Positions 55,775-64,000 of a stretch of 64,000 nt of DNA are shown piece by piece. The notes beneath the pieces are model-generated. The model saw nothing but the letters and a program-made list of their open reading frames with translations. It did not search any database and was not told the origin of the DNA. Made by a program: the position numbers and the translations under genes. The DNA comes from an uncultured Caulobacter sp. (GTDB lineage Bacteria > Pseudomonadota > Alphaproteobacteria > Caulobacterales > Caulobacteraceae), in assembly GCF_937900395.1 (NCBI RefSeq), contig NZ_CALCDX010000241.1, forward strand, positions 1 through 64,000, written 5' to 3'. The number at the start of each line of letters is the position of its first letter. The first letter of the stretch is position 1.

Positions 55775-57970
55775 TTACGGCTTTAGCGTCCGCGCCTTGA
55801 CCTTGGCCGCGCCCCGCAAGGCTAGGTCGGCCGAGGAGGCGCCCACGGCGACCTGATAGTCGCCGCCCGTCAAGCTCCAGCGGTTGGCCTTTGCGTCGAA
55901 GCTGGCCAGGACGCGGGGATCAGCGGTCAGGGTGATGCGGCGAGTCTCGCCAGGATTCAGGGCCACCTTGTCGAAGCCTATCAGCCGTTGCAGCGGCTTG
56001 CCCGCCGCGCCCGTCAGATAAACCTGCGGCGCGTCCTTGCCGAAGCGCTGGCCGACATTGGCGACGTCGAAGCTGACCATCAGGGTGTCGCCGCCGGTCA
56101 CCTTCAGGTTCGAATAGGCGAACTTCGTGTAGGAGAGGCCGTAGCCGAACGGGAAGAGCGGCTTCTGTCCCGTGGCGGCGAAGCGGCGGTAGCCGACGTC
56201 CGCGCCCTCGGAATAGACGACGTCGAACTTGGTCTTATCCGGAACGGTCAGGCCCGGCAGTTGCGTGCGCGGATACTGATCGATCGAGGCGGGGAAGGTC
56301 ATCGGCAGGCGGCCCGACGGGTTGACCGTCCCCAGCAGCACGTCGGCGATCGCCTCGCCGCCCTTCGCGCCCGAATACCAGGCCTCGACCACCGCGCCGG
56401 CCCGGTCGAGCCAGGGCATCGACACTGGGCCGCCGGTCTGCAGCACCACGATCGCGTTCGGATTAGCGGCGGTGACAGCGGCGATCAGGGCGTCCTGGCC
56501 GTCGGGCAGCGACAGGTCGGGGGCGTCCTCGCCCTCCCCCATCCACTGGTTGCCAAACACCACGACCACGTCGGCGGCCTTGGCGGCCGCGACGGCGGAG
56601 GCGACATAGCGGCCGTCGTCGAAGGTCACCGTGGCCTCGGGCAGCGCCTTGCGCAGCGCCGCCAGCGGCGAGGAGCCGTTGAAGTACTGACTGCGGAACG
56701 GGCCCATCATGCCTTCCCCCCCAAGGGGCACGACGCGCTTGGCGCCGCCAGGCGGCACGACCTGGGACGAGCCGCCGCCCGACAGGACGCCGGCGTCGGC
56801 GTGCCCGCCGATCACGGCGATGGTCTTGGCGGTCTTGGCCAAAGGCAGCAGACCGTCGCGGTTCTTCAGCAGTACGATCCCCTCGGCGGCGGCTCCCTGG
56901 GCGACGGCGGCGCCAGCCTCGTAGTCGACCGCGCCGCCCGGCTCGACCGGCTTGTCAAAGAGACCCGCTGCGAACATTGAGCGCAGAATGCGACGAGCCG
57001 CGTCGGAAACGCGGGCGGCGGGAACCTCCCCCTTCTCGACGGCTGCCTTCAGCGGCGCGCCGAACCAGGTGGTTCCGTCCAGTTGTTCGCCCGACTGCTG
57101 ATCCAGCCCCTTGAGAATATAGTCGGTAGCGTGGACCGCGCCCCAGTCCGACATCACCCAGCCCTTGTAACCCCAGTCGCGCTTGAGGACCTCGTTGAGG
57201 AGGTGGTTGTTGCCGCAGCTATAGTCGCCGTTGACCAAGTTGTAGGCGCACATCACCGAGCCAGGCTGGCCCTTTTCGATGGCGATCTGGAAGGCAAGCA
57301 GGTCGCTCTCGCGATGGGCCGCCTCGTCGATCACCGAATTGGCGAAGTGGCGCTTGGTCTCCTGGCCGTTCAGCGAGAAGTGCTTGACCGTCGAGACGAT
57401 CCCCTGGTCCTGGATGCCCTTGATCGCCGCCCCGGCCAGATTGCCAGCCAGCCAAGGATCCTCGCCCAGATATTCGAAATTACGGCCGTTGCGCGGATCG
57501 CGGGCCAGGTTGACGCCACCGGCCAGCTGGACGTTGAAGCCCTTGGCCCGCGCCTCCCGCCCGACCACCGCGCCGCCGTCATAGGCCAGCTTGGTGTTGA
57601 AGGTCGACGCCAGCGACAGACCCGAAGCCAGCGCGGTGGCCCCGTCGCCCGGCCTCACGCCCAGCGGATTCGTCACGCCCAGGCTGGCGTCGCTTTCGTT
57701 GACCGCCGGCACGCCGAGCCGAGGGATGCCGGGGATATAGCCGGCCGAGCCGATCGCGCCCTCGGGCTTCTTGATGCCGAAGATCGGCATCGACATCGGC
57801 CCGTGCAGCAGGCCGATGCGCTCGTCGAGGGTCATCTCCTTTTCCAGCAGAGCGGCCCGCTCGTCCGGCGACAGCTTGGCGTTCATCCAGGGCCGCGACG
57901 CCTGGGCGTGGACGGCGGAGGCGACGGCGAGCACCGCGAGACTGGCGGCGGCGATCACGGAGCGGTTCAT
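55775..57970 (-). CDS. GH3 beta-glucosidase (BglX-like), exported
   Basis: A 731-residue exported GH3 enzyme with signal peptide (AAASLAVLAVASAVHA, residues 7-22). N-terminal barrel contains KHFSLNGQETKRH and the nucleophile region GYKGWVMSDWGAVHATD (Asp in SDW); the second domain follows (KTIAVIGGHADAG, DAPDLSLPDGQD) and a C-terminal fibronectin-III-like domain (PFGYGLSYTKFAY, DAPQVYLTG). It hydrolyses terminal beta-glucosyl (or xylosyl) residues in the periplasm. 11 bp after the upstream GH3 gene, same operon. Confidence 0.93.
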   Translation of the reverse strand: MNRSVIAAASLAVLAVASAVHAQASRPWMNAKLSPDERAALLEKEMTLDERIGLLHGPMSMPIFGIKKPEGAIGSAGYIPGIPRLGVPAVNESDASLGVTNPLGVRPGDGATALASGLSLASTFNTKLAYDGGAVVGREARAKGFNVQLAGGVNLARDPRNGRNFEYLGEDPWLAGNLAGAAIKGIQDQGIVSTVKHFSLNGQETKRHFANSVIDEAAHRESDLLAFQIAIEKGQPGSVMCAYNLVNGDYSCGNNHLLNEVLKRDWGYKGWVMSDWGAVHATDYILKGLDQQSGEQLDGTTWFGAPLKAAVEKGEVPAARVSDAARRILRSMFAAGLFDKPVEPGGAVDYEAGAAVAQGAAAEGIVLLKNRDGLLPLAKTAKTIAVIGGHADAGVLSGGGSSQVVPPGGAKRVVPLGGEGMMGPFRSQYFNGSSPLAALRKALPEATVTFDDGRYVASAVAAAKAADVVVVFGNQWMGEGEDAPDLSLPDGQDALIAAVTAANPNAIVVLQTGGPVSMPWLDRAGAVVEAWYSGAKGGEAIADVLLGTVNPSGRLPMTFPASIDQYPRTQLPGLTVPDKTKFDVVYSEGADVGYRRFAATGQKPLFPFGYGLSYTKFAYSNLKVTGGDTLMVSFDVANVGQRFGKDAPQVYLTGAAGKPLQRLIGFDKVALNPGETRRITLTADPRVLASFDAKANRWSLTGGDYQVAVGASSADLALRGAAKVKARTLKP

Positions 57971-57981
57971 GGCGGTCGTCC

Positions 57982-59952
57982 TCAGTAGGTCAGGCCGAAA
58001 TGGATCGGATAGAGCGGAGCCTGGGAGTCGTGCGGCGCGTCCTCGGCCTGGGCCTCGACGGCGGCCATCGACGAAGGCAGCTCGAACGGCAGCCTGCCGC
58101 GCGGCGGCGCGGCGCCGGTCAGGGCGTCGAGGAAGGCCTCGTCGCTGGACCCGAAATCTCCGACCAGCGCGGCGACCTTGTCACGCACATTGGTCAGGAT
58201 CGCCGGGCGGTCCAGGTAAACTGAAACGATCGTCGGGACCTTGGCCGAGGCGGCCTTGATCGCTTCGTATTCGGGCGCGCCGTCCTTGAACGACAGATCG
58301 CCCTCGTGCTGGAAGCTGCCGAACATGAAGTTCGGATGAAGAGTCTGGAACGGCGTCGCTGTCCGGATGATCGCCAGCTCGGCCTGGGTCAGATCCTCGA
58401 CCGGCACTAGGCCATGGGCGCGGGCCGCGCCGGCGGACACGCCCTTGAGCCAGACCTTCTTGCCGGTCGGCTTCAACGGCAGCAGACCGTTCTTGTTTTC
58501 CAGCAGCGTCAGCGCCGCGCTCTGCGCCGCCCGGCCTTCGGCCACGAACGCCTTGGAGCCGACGATGGCCGTCGCCGCCTTGGCGTCGACATAAGGATTC
58601 TCGAACAGGCCCTGCTCGAACTTGATCGCCAGGATGCGTCGGGCGGCGTCGTCGACGCGGGCCGGCGGGATCTTGCCGGCCTTCACCGCGGCGACCAGCT
58701 CCGCCGTGTCCTCGACGCCGCCGAACTGATCGAGGCCCGCGTTCACGCCCTTGGCGTAGCGGTCGACCTTGGAAAGATCCTCGACGCCCCAGGCGGTCGA
58801 GAAGCCCGCGAAACTCGGCTTCTGGCCGGCGGGGAAGCCGCCGCGGCAGGTCTCGGGACAATCATTGGTGATCGCCCAGTCGGAGAGGACGATCCCCTTG
58901 AAGCCGTGCTTGGTCCGGAGCTGCTCGGTCAGCAGTTGCTTGGAGAATCCTGCGCCGACCTGTTCGAGCGGCCGCCCCTCCAGCATCAGGTCCTTGAGGA
59001 TTGCGTAGGTCGGCATCACCCCCACGGCGCCGGCGGCGAAGGCCTGGTCGAACGGTTTCAGGTGCAGATCGAACTGGCCGGCCGGGAAGACAGCGTAGCG
59101 GCCATAGCTGTTGTGGCCGTCGAAGCCCTTGGCCGAGGCGCCGTAGCCGACCCAGTGCTTGACCACCGCCGAGACGCCGTTCGGCGCGAGGTTCGTTTCG
59201 CCGCCCTGGAAGCCCTGGACATAGGCCTTGACCATGCGGCCGACGAGATCCGGATCCTCGCCGAACGTGCCGCTGATCCGGGACCAGCGGGGCTCGGTGG
59301 CGAGGTCGGCCATCGGGGACAGGGCCTGATGGATGCCGACCGCGCGATATTCCTGACGGGCGATCTCACCGAAGCGGCGGACTAGCTTGACGTCGCCGAT
59401 CGCCGCGAGGCCGGTCGCCTCTGGCCATTGAGAGAAGCCGCCCGCCGCGACGCTGGCGCCGTCGACGAATTGGAAGTGATGACGGGGATCGGTGCTGATG
59501 GTCACCGGCACGCCAAGGCGCCCCTGCTCGGCGATCGCCTGGACGGCGTTGTTCTGCTCGGCTAGCCACGCCGGATCGCCGGAGAGGCGGGTAATGAATG
59601 TGGTGACGTGCCGATCGAGGATCAGAGGCTTCAGCTTGGCGAGGTCATAGCCCTGCCCTCGCCCCGGAACCAAGCCGCCAACGGCCGGCAGGGTGCCGTG
59701 CATCATCTCGCCGGCCTTTTCCTCCAGCGTCATGCGCGCGACAAGGTCGGCGGCCCGCCGGTCCGGCGCCAGGCGCCAATCCTCGAAGGGCGAGAGCTTG
59801 CCGTCACGGTCCAGGTCTCGAAAGCGCAGCCCATCGACGGTGAGCACCTTGCCGTCGCGCACGCCAAGGAGCGGCTGGGTGGCGGCCAGGGCCGACGAGC
59901 CGGTCGCGACCAGGATCGCGGTCGAGATCAGAAGACGTTGAAGGGCGCGCAC
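57982..59952 (-). CDS. GH3 glycosidase, second family member, exported
   Basis: A 656-residue exported GH3 enzyme with signal peptide (LLISTAILVATGSSALA, residues ~7-23). An unusual N-terminal motif DLDRDGKLSPFEDW (about residues 43-56) looks like an EF-hand calcium loop; it is common in this GH3 subgroup. Nucleophile region: FKGIVLSDWAITNDCPETC. There is no fibronectin-III tail. GTG start at 59952 follows CGGAG; the upstream extension is not plausible. It probably acts on aryl- or xylo-oligosaccharides alongside the BglX-like enzyme. Confidence 0.88.
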   Translation of the reverse strand: MRALQRLLISTAILVATGSSALAATQPLLGVRDGKVLTVDGLRFRDLDRDGKLSPFEDWRLAPDRRAADLVARMTLEEKAGEMMHGTLPAVGGLVPGRGQGYDLAKLKPLILDRHVTTFITRLSGDPAWLAEQNNAVQAIAEQGRLGVPVTISTDPRHHFQFVDGASVAAGGFSQWPEATGLAAIGDVKLVRRFGEIARQEYRAVGIHQALSPMADLATEPRWSRISGTFGEDPDLVGRMVKAYVQGFQGGETNLAPNGVSAVVKHWVGYGASAKGFDGHNSYGRYAVFPAGQFDLHLKPFDQAFAAGAVGVMPTYAILKDLMLEGRPLEQVGAGFSKQLLTEQLRTKHGFKGIVLSDWAITNDCPETCRGGFPAGQKPSFAGFSTAWGVEDLSKVDRYAKGVNAGLDQFGGVEDTAELVAAVKAGKIPPARVDDAARRILAIKFEQGLFENPYVDAKAATAIVGSKAFVAEGRAAQSAALTLLENKNGLLPLKPTGKKVWLKGVSAGAARAHGLVPVEDLTQAELAIIRTATPFQTLHPNFMFGSFQHEGDLSFKDGAPEYEAIKAASAKVPTIVSVYLDRPAILTNVRDKVAALVGDFGSSDEAFLDALTGAAPPRGRLPFELPSSMAAVEAQAEDAPHDSQAPLYPIHFGLTY

Positions 59953-60028
59953 ATTGAACTCCGGATACGAACCAAAGAAGGCGCCCTCGGCGCGCAGGAG
60001 ACGCCGAGGGCGGTAAGTCGTCGGAAAG

Positions 60029-62218
60029 CTAGAAGTTGACCCCCAGACGCAGGCCGTAGGTGCGCGGCGGGGCGTAGAACTCCCCATTGCCGTTGGTCGC
60101 CAAGCCGGTCGTCGAGTTCGGGGACGAAGCGGTGCGCACGTCGTCGTTCTCGAGGTTGCGGACATAGCCCTGCAGATTCCAGCGATCGTCGGCGCTGGTG
60201 TAGGTCAGGCTGACGTCGCTCTTGGTGAAGCCGTCCTGCCTGTTCTGGGCGAAGCCGTGGTATTCGAGGTTCTTGCCGCTCTCGTAGTGGGTCTGGACTC
60301 GGCCCACGACCTTGGCGCCCGAGGCGATCTCCCAGGTGTGTTGGTAGCCGACGTTGACGCTCCAGGTCGGAGTGCGAGCCATGCGGCAGCCGGAGAAGTC
60401 GGTAGACCGCGGCGCGGCGGCGGCGAAGTTGGTCTTGAAGCAGCCCGTGCCGCCGGCGTTGGCGTTGTTGTTCGCGAACGCGTCGCCCAGCGGCAGCACG
60501 AAGTCGGTGTAGCGGGCATGTAGCCAGCCCAGGGTGGCGTCGATGCGGTCGTGCTCGGTGACGACGAGATTGCTCTCGAATTCAAAGCCGTACACGCGGG
60601 CCTTGTCGGCGTTGAGCGTGACCGACGCGTTCTGCCCGGCGATGGTCCCGACCGCCGTGACCTGGAAATCGCGATAGTCGTAGAGGAAGCCGGTGGCGTT
60701 CAACTGCAGGCGGTTGTCGAAGAAGCGGTTCTTTACGCCCGCTTCGTACGAGGTGATCTTCTCGGGGTCGTAGACGTTGTTCTCGACCCCGTCGTAGTAG
60801 CCGCCGGCCTTATAGCCCGTGGCCACGTTGGCGTAGACCATCGAGCTACTGGTCAGGTCGAAGTCAGCGCCGAGCTTCCAGTTGGTGGCGTCCCACTTGG
60901 CGTCGGCCAGGTTCTTGATCACGGTCGAGGTGATCGCCCCGGCCGAGTTGGTCAGGAAGGTGCCGCCGTCACGCGCCTTGCGGTCCTCGGTATAGCGCAG
61001 ACCGCCAGTGATCCGGAGCCGATCCGTCACCTCATAGGTGCCCTGGCCGAAGGCGGCGATCGACTTGGCGGTGACTTCCGGCTGGATGAACGACAGGTAC
61101 GAATTGGTCGCCAGGAAGACTCGGAAGTCGACGTTGTTGTCTTCCGTGAATCGGTACAGCCCGACGACCCACTTGAGCTTGCCGGTGTCGCCGCCCAGGC
61201 GCAGCTCGTGCGACCAGGTCGTGTCCTTGCCCTTGAAGTAGTTGGGCGCGCCGGTGCTGGCGTTCTCGCCGCTGCGGTCTAGGCGCGAGAAGTTGTAGCC
61301 GGTCAGGTAGGTCAACGTGGCGAAGCCCAGGTCCAGGTCGGCCTGGCTATGGGCGCCGAAGAACTTGTTGTTACGATAGAGGTTGGTGGCGCAGTTGCAG
61401 GTCCACGGATCACTGTTGGACAGGGCCGCGCCATAGCTCTTGTCGCCGCCGCCAGCGCCGCCCTGGTGCAGGTAGTCGGCCCCGACCCGCAGTGAGAAGG
61501 TGTCCCTGGGCTTCCATAGCAATTGCACGCGAGCCGACTTGTCGTCCTGGTCGTAGCGATCGTTGCCGCCGGTGCCGGGGCCCTTGTTCAGCGCTTTCAC
61601 ATAGCCGTCGTGGCGAGCGGTCTGGAACGCGGCGCGCACGGCGAGGGTGTCGCTGACCGGAAGGTTGACCATGCCCGAGGTGGTGATGGCGCCGTAGTTG
61701 CCAAAATCGACGGAGCCATTTCCCTCGTAGTCGAACTTGGGCTGCTTGGTGATGACGTTGATCGCGCCGGCCGTGGCGTTACGGCCATACAGCGTGCCCT
61801 GAGGGCCGCGCAGAACCTCGACCCGATCCACGTCGTAGAACAGCGCCCCGACCGAGGTGGAGCGGGCGATATAGATGCCGTCCATGTGGTAGGCCACGGC
61901 GGGGTCGCCGACTTCGGTGGTGTTGGTGCTGCCGATGCCGCGCAGGAAGACCACGGCCGCGCCCGAGCCGCTGGAGCTGATCTGCAGCGCCGGCACCTGG
62001 GCCGACAGATCGACGACCGTCTTGATGCCCTGCGATTCCAGCTTGTCGCCCGTGACCGCCGACACGGTGAGTGGGGTCTTCTGGAGGTTTTCACTGCGAC
62101 GTTGAGCGGTCACGACCACTTCGTCGAGCTTCACGGCGCCGGCTTCCTGAGCCACCGCGTCAGGCGCGTGCAAGCTCACGGCCGCCACGGCGGCCGATGC
62201 GAACAGGAGACTACGCAT
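60029..62218 (-). CDS. TonB-dependent receptor (glycoside uptake)
   Basis: A 729-residue outer-membrane receptor: signal peptide residues 1-25 (FASAAVAAVSLHAPDAVAQ), TonB box LDEVVVTAQRR, plug with TPLTVSAVTGDKLESQG and LRGPQGTLYGRNATAGAINV, then a barrel ending YGLRLGVNF. The LYGRNATAGAINV pattern is the SusC-unlike, siderophore/carbohydrate type common in Caulobacter. It is first in the gene run with the two GH3 enzymes and esterase (77 bp before the GH3 gene), so it imports the glycoside substrate. Regulated by palindromes upstream. ATG at 62218. Confidence 0.9.
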   Translation of the reverse strand: MRSLLFASAAVAAVSLHAPDAVAQEAGAVKLDEVVVTAQRRSENLQKTPLTVSAVTGDKLESQGIKTVVDLSAQVPALQISSSGSGAAVVFLRGIGSTNTTEVGDPAVAYHMDGIYIARSTSVGALFYDVDRVEVLRGPQGTLYGRNATAGAINVITKQPKFDYEGNGSVDFGNYGAITTSGMVNLPVSDTLAVRAAFQTARHDGYVKALNKGPGTGGNDRYDQDDKSARVQLLWKPRDTFSLRVGADYLHQGGAGGGDKSYGAALSNSDPWTCNCATNLYRNNKFFGAHSQADLDLGFATLTYLTGYNFSRLDRSGENASTGAPNYFKGKDTTWSHELRLGGDTGKLKWVVGLYRFTEDNNVDFRVFLATNSYLSFIQPEVTAKSIAAFGQGTYEVTDRLRITGGLRYTEDRKARDGGTFLTNSAGAITSTVIKNLADAKWDATNWKLGADFDLTSSSMVYANVATGYKAGGYYDGVENNVYDPEKITSYEAGVKNRFFDNRLQLNATGFLYDYRDFQVTAVGTIAGQNASVTLNADKARVYGFEFESNLVVTEHDRIDATLGWLHARYTDFVLPLGDAFANNNANAGGTGCFKTNFAAAAPRSTDFSGCRMARTPTWSVNVGYQHTWEIASGAKVVGRVQTHYESGKNLEYHGFAQNRQDGFTKSDVSLTYTSADDRWNLQGYVRNLENDDVRTASSPNSTTGLATNGNGEFYAPPRTYGLRLGVNF

Positions 62219-62567
62219 CTCTTTCCCTTTGTCCTGCCTGGACTCGAAGCGCGCCGATGCGAACGCCGGACGCCACGATCCCCAGCGGCGCCATCGGCGC
62301 CTGTTTGCGTTTCCTTGGGCCCCTTGTTCCGAGACCTTTCCCGACACGGTCGCCGCCGCCGAGGCGGCTACGACAACGTTGTCTTAAACTAGACAGCATG
62401 ATTACGACAACGTTGTCTATAGCTAGCATTATTGACACCGCTGTCGGAAATGTCGGCCGGCGGACGGAATTCGCCTCCGGCAAAGGTCCATGGCGAAGCT
62501 TTGTTCGTCGGCCTAACGCCAACGCCGAAAATTGATCGCGTCGGGCGCTATCCCGGGCCGATCCGGC
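62219..62567. promoter_or_regulatory. operator region with GACAACGTTGTC palindromes
   Basis: Two perfect 12-bp palindromes gacaacgttgtc (62372-62383 and 62406-62417, start to start 34 bp) and a third, imperfect gacaccgctgtc (62434-62445), lie ~150-230 bp upstream of the TonB receptor ATG. The central CG and length are typical of LacI-family operators. The regulator at 62568 is the obvious candidate. The remainder of the gap shows nothing else. Confidence 0.75.
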
Positions 62568-63614
62568 CTAGGGCAGCGGCGGGGCGGCCGAGTCCCTCTG
62601 GATGAGGCTATAGCCCAACTGGCGCGCCGCGACTCGGGTGCGAAGCCGCTCGTCTCCGAACCCGTCGATCAGCATCTCGACGGCGGCCTCGGCCATTTCG
62701 GCGGTTGGCTGATGGACCGTGGTTAGGCGCGGCCAAGCCGCTTCGGCCGTTGGCGTGTCATCGAAGCCGACCACGGAGAGATCGCGCGGCACCGATAGCC
62801 CATGCTTGGCGGCGGCGGCTAAGGCGCCCACGGCCATCTCGTCGTTGGCTGCGAAGATCGCCGTCGGACGCTCGGCCAAGGCTAGCAGGCGCTCCGTCGC
62901 GTCGAAGCCGGACAGACTGAGAAACGAGCCCTTGGCGATCCACTCGGGCCGGGGCTCGACACCTCGGTCTCGCAGCGCCTCGATATAGCCTTGCCGCCGA
63001 CGCGCCGCCGAGCCGTGATCGGCGGGACCATCGATAAAGGCGATCCGTCGATGGCCCATGTTCCACAGGCGCAGGGTCTGCTCTCGCGCCGCCTTGCGAT
63101 CGTCCATGAAGACGTACGGCGAGCGCTCGAACTCGCGGTGCGGCGCAATGCGCACATAGGGCAGCCCCGCCGTCTCGACCGCCGCCAGAACCTCGGGATC
63201 ATCGCAGGTCGGCGGGGTCAGCACGACGCCGTCGAACCGGGCGTCGCGCAAACCTTCGGCGAACCCTTGAACGCCCCCTACGGCCTCGGGTGGCAGCACC
63301 TGCTCGACCACCAGGTGGTAGCCCGCCCGCCGGCAGGCGCGCATGGCGCCCACCTGCACCTCGCCGACATAGTGATAGGCTCCGACGCGCATGAAGATCA
63401 CGCCGATGAGATAGCTGCGGCGGCTGGACAGCGAGCGGGCCGAGACGTTAGGGCGATAACCCATCGTCGCGACAATCTCCAAGACTCGCGCCCGGGTCTC
63501 GTCCCCCACGCCCTCTTCCTGGTTGATGACGCGCGAGACCGTCTTGATGGACACGCCAGCGGCGCGGGCGATGTCGACGATCGTGATTTTCCCGGTTGGC
63601 GGATCGCGCTGCAT
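62568..63614 (-). CDS. LacI-family regulator of the island operon
   Basis: A 348-residue LacI/GalR protein. HTH: TIVDIARAAGVSIKTVSRVI (residues ~11-30), hinge NVSARSLSSRRS, and the sensor end contains LSVVGFDDTPTAEAAWP. ATG at 63614 (MQRDPPTGKITIVDIA). It is upstream of, and in the same direction as, the receptor gene and likely binds the palindromes at 62372-62445. An inducer such as a beta-glucoside or oligosaccharide is inferred from the cargo. Confidence 0.92.
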   Translation of the reverse strand: MQRDPPTGKITIVDIARAAGVSIKTVSRVINQEEGVGDETRARVLEIVATMGYRPNVSARSLSSRRSYLIGVIFMRVGAYHYVGEVQVGAMRACRRAGYHLVVEQVLPPEAVGGVQGFAEGLRDARFDGVVLTPPTCDDPEVLAAVETAGLPYVRIAPHREFERSPYVFMDDRKAAREQTLRLWNMGHRRIAFIDGPADHGSAARRRQGYIEALRDRGVEPRPEWIAKGSFLSLSGFDATERLLALAERPTAIFAANDEMAVGALAAAAKHGLSVPRDLSVVGFDDTPTAEAAWPRLTTVHQPTAEMAEAAVEMLIDGFGDERLRTRVAARQLGYSLIQRDSAAPPLP

Positions 63615-63929
63615 ACGGCGACACCTATCGAAATCGATAACTTGAAGCGAGGATTTCAAGGCCAGGATGTCGCGACTTGTCGATCGACAACAGAACTCCA
63701 CCAAGTCCGCGACATCAATGTGCGCCGCTGTGGACCTACGGCCATTCGTCTAAGAGCGCTCGCGCGGCCCACGACCGTATGCATTGGACGCCAGGAAGGA
63801 GACGTTGCGAACGTCAGCGTGGGTCAGGATACCCCGGCCGTGCGATCCGGTGGGAAGGCGTCATAGCCATCGCCAAAAGCGGAGCCTTCGAAGCTCAGCG
63901 ATGAGCCATTTCAACTAGATATACAATCT
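63615..63929. other. island right end: no gene
   Basis: No coding frame with support. It contains one inverted repeat, tatcga-aa-tcgata (63626-63639), 12 bp upstream of the LacI start, which may be an autoregulatory operator. The rest is featureless up to the right repeat. Confidence 0.6.
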
Positions 63930-63976
63930 TTCACACCGCGGGGGTCGCAGGTTCAATCCCTGTCGCATCCACCATT
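63930..63976 (+). repeat. right attachment repeat (tRNA-Val 3' end copy)
   Basis: A 47-bp copy of 53425-53471 with two mismatches, not part of a complete tRNA: upstream bases (aatct) do not continue the cloverleaf. It marks the right edge of the island. Confidence 0.85.
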
Positions 63977-64000
63977 CCTCTCCAAATTCATGGCTAAAGC

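Larger units (their letters stand above)
53425..63976. mobile_element. tRNA-Val genomic island with glycoside utilisation cargo
   Basis: A ~10.5-kb segment bounded by 47-bp direct repeats of the tRNA-Val 3' end. Inside are an integrase remnant next to the tRNA, an exported carboxylesterase, two GH3 glycosidases, a TonB receptor and a LacI regulator, all on the minus strand except the integrase fragment. No replication or conjugation genes. The integrase is broken, so the island is probably fixed. Confidence 0.8.

Noticed and set aside
1..64000. CRISPR array
   Set aside because: No regularly spaced short repeat with unique spacers was seen; the only repeats are dispersed hairpin elements and att sites.

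Overview
The window is high-GC alphaproteobacterial DNA that looks like a Caulobacter chromosome. The reasons are the very high third-position GC, a maltodextrin locus whose gene order matches the mal region I recall from Caulobacter crescentus, a short extragenic repeat family with hairpin ends, an alphaproteobacterial SOS box (GTTC-N7-GTTC), and many TonB-dependent receptor and glycosidase genes. No database search was possible; all names rest on motifs and family resemblance.

Layout. 0.3-14.5 kb is ordinary chromosome: uracil phosphoribosyltransferase, an IorAB-type molybdenum hydroxylase, a DUF47-Pit-Nudix phosphate operon behind a Pho-box-like site, a HhH-GPD endonuclease, DUF72, a D-Ala-D-Ala dipeptidase, methylmalonate-semialdehyde dehydrogenase, a flavin reductase, a free-Met-sulfoxide reductase, a two-gene TIR-like module and a chemoreceptor. 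14.6-26.5 kb is a complete starch/maltodextrin unit: outer-membrane TonB receptor (MalA-like), secreted amylase, alpha-glucosidase and glucoamylase, inner-membrane symporter (MalY-like) and a LacI-type regulator (MalI-like), with related TTTGCA-rich sites in both control regions.

26.56-40.9 kb is the most interesting block: an intact siphophage-type tail module (tail terminator, tail tube, G/GT chaperone pair with a canonical -1 slippery heptamer, 1583-residue tape measure, tail-tip proteins, glycine-rich adhesin) followed by lysis genes and preceded by a small regulatory cassette with a divergent XRE repressor and an operator array. An SOS box sits directly beside a near-consensus promoter facing the tail genes. 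No capsid, portal, terminase, integrase or replication gene is present. This fits a domesticated F-type tailocin (phage-tail-like bacteriocin) under SOS control; a head-deleted prophage remnant is the alternative.

40.9-53.3 kb is chromosomal housekeeping: tRNA-CAT, SIMPL protein, panD, fatty acyl-CoA synthetase, retropepsin-like protease, class II DAHP synthase, an O-antigen ligase-like protein, gor, rpiA, glmU, gph. At 53.4 kb an intact tRNA-Val(CAC) marks the left edge of a ~10.5 kb genomic island: its last 47 bp recur at 63930-63976 with two mismatches. The island keeps only a C-terminal integrase fragment and carries a beta-glycoside utilisation set (carboxylesterase, two GH3 enzymes, TonB receptor, LacI regulator) with two perfect palindromic operators in front of the receptor gene.
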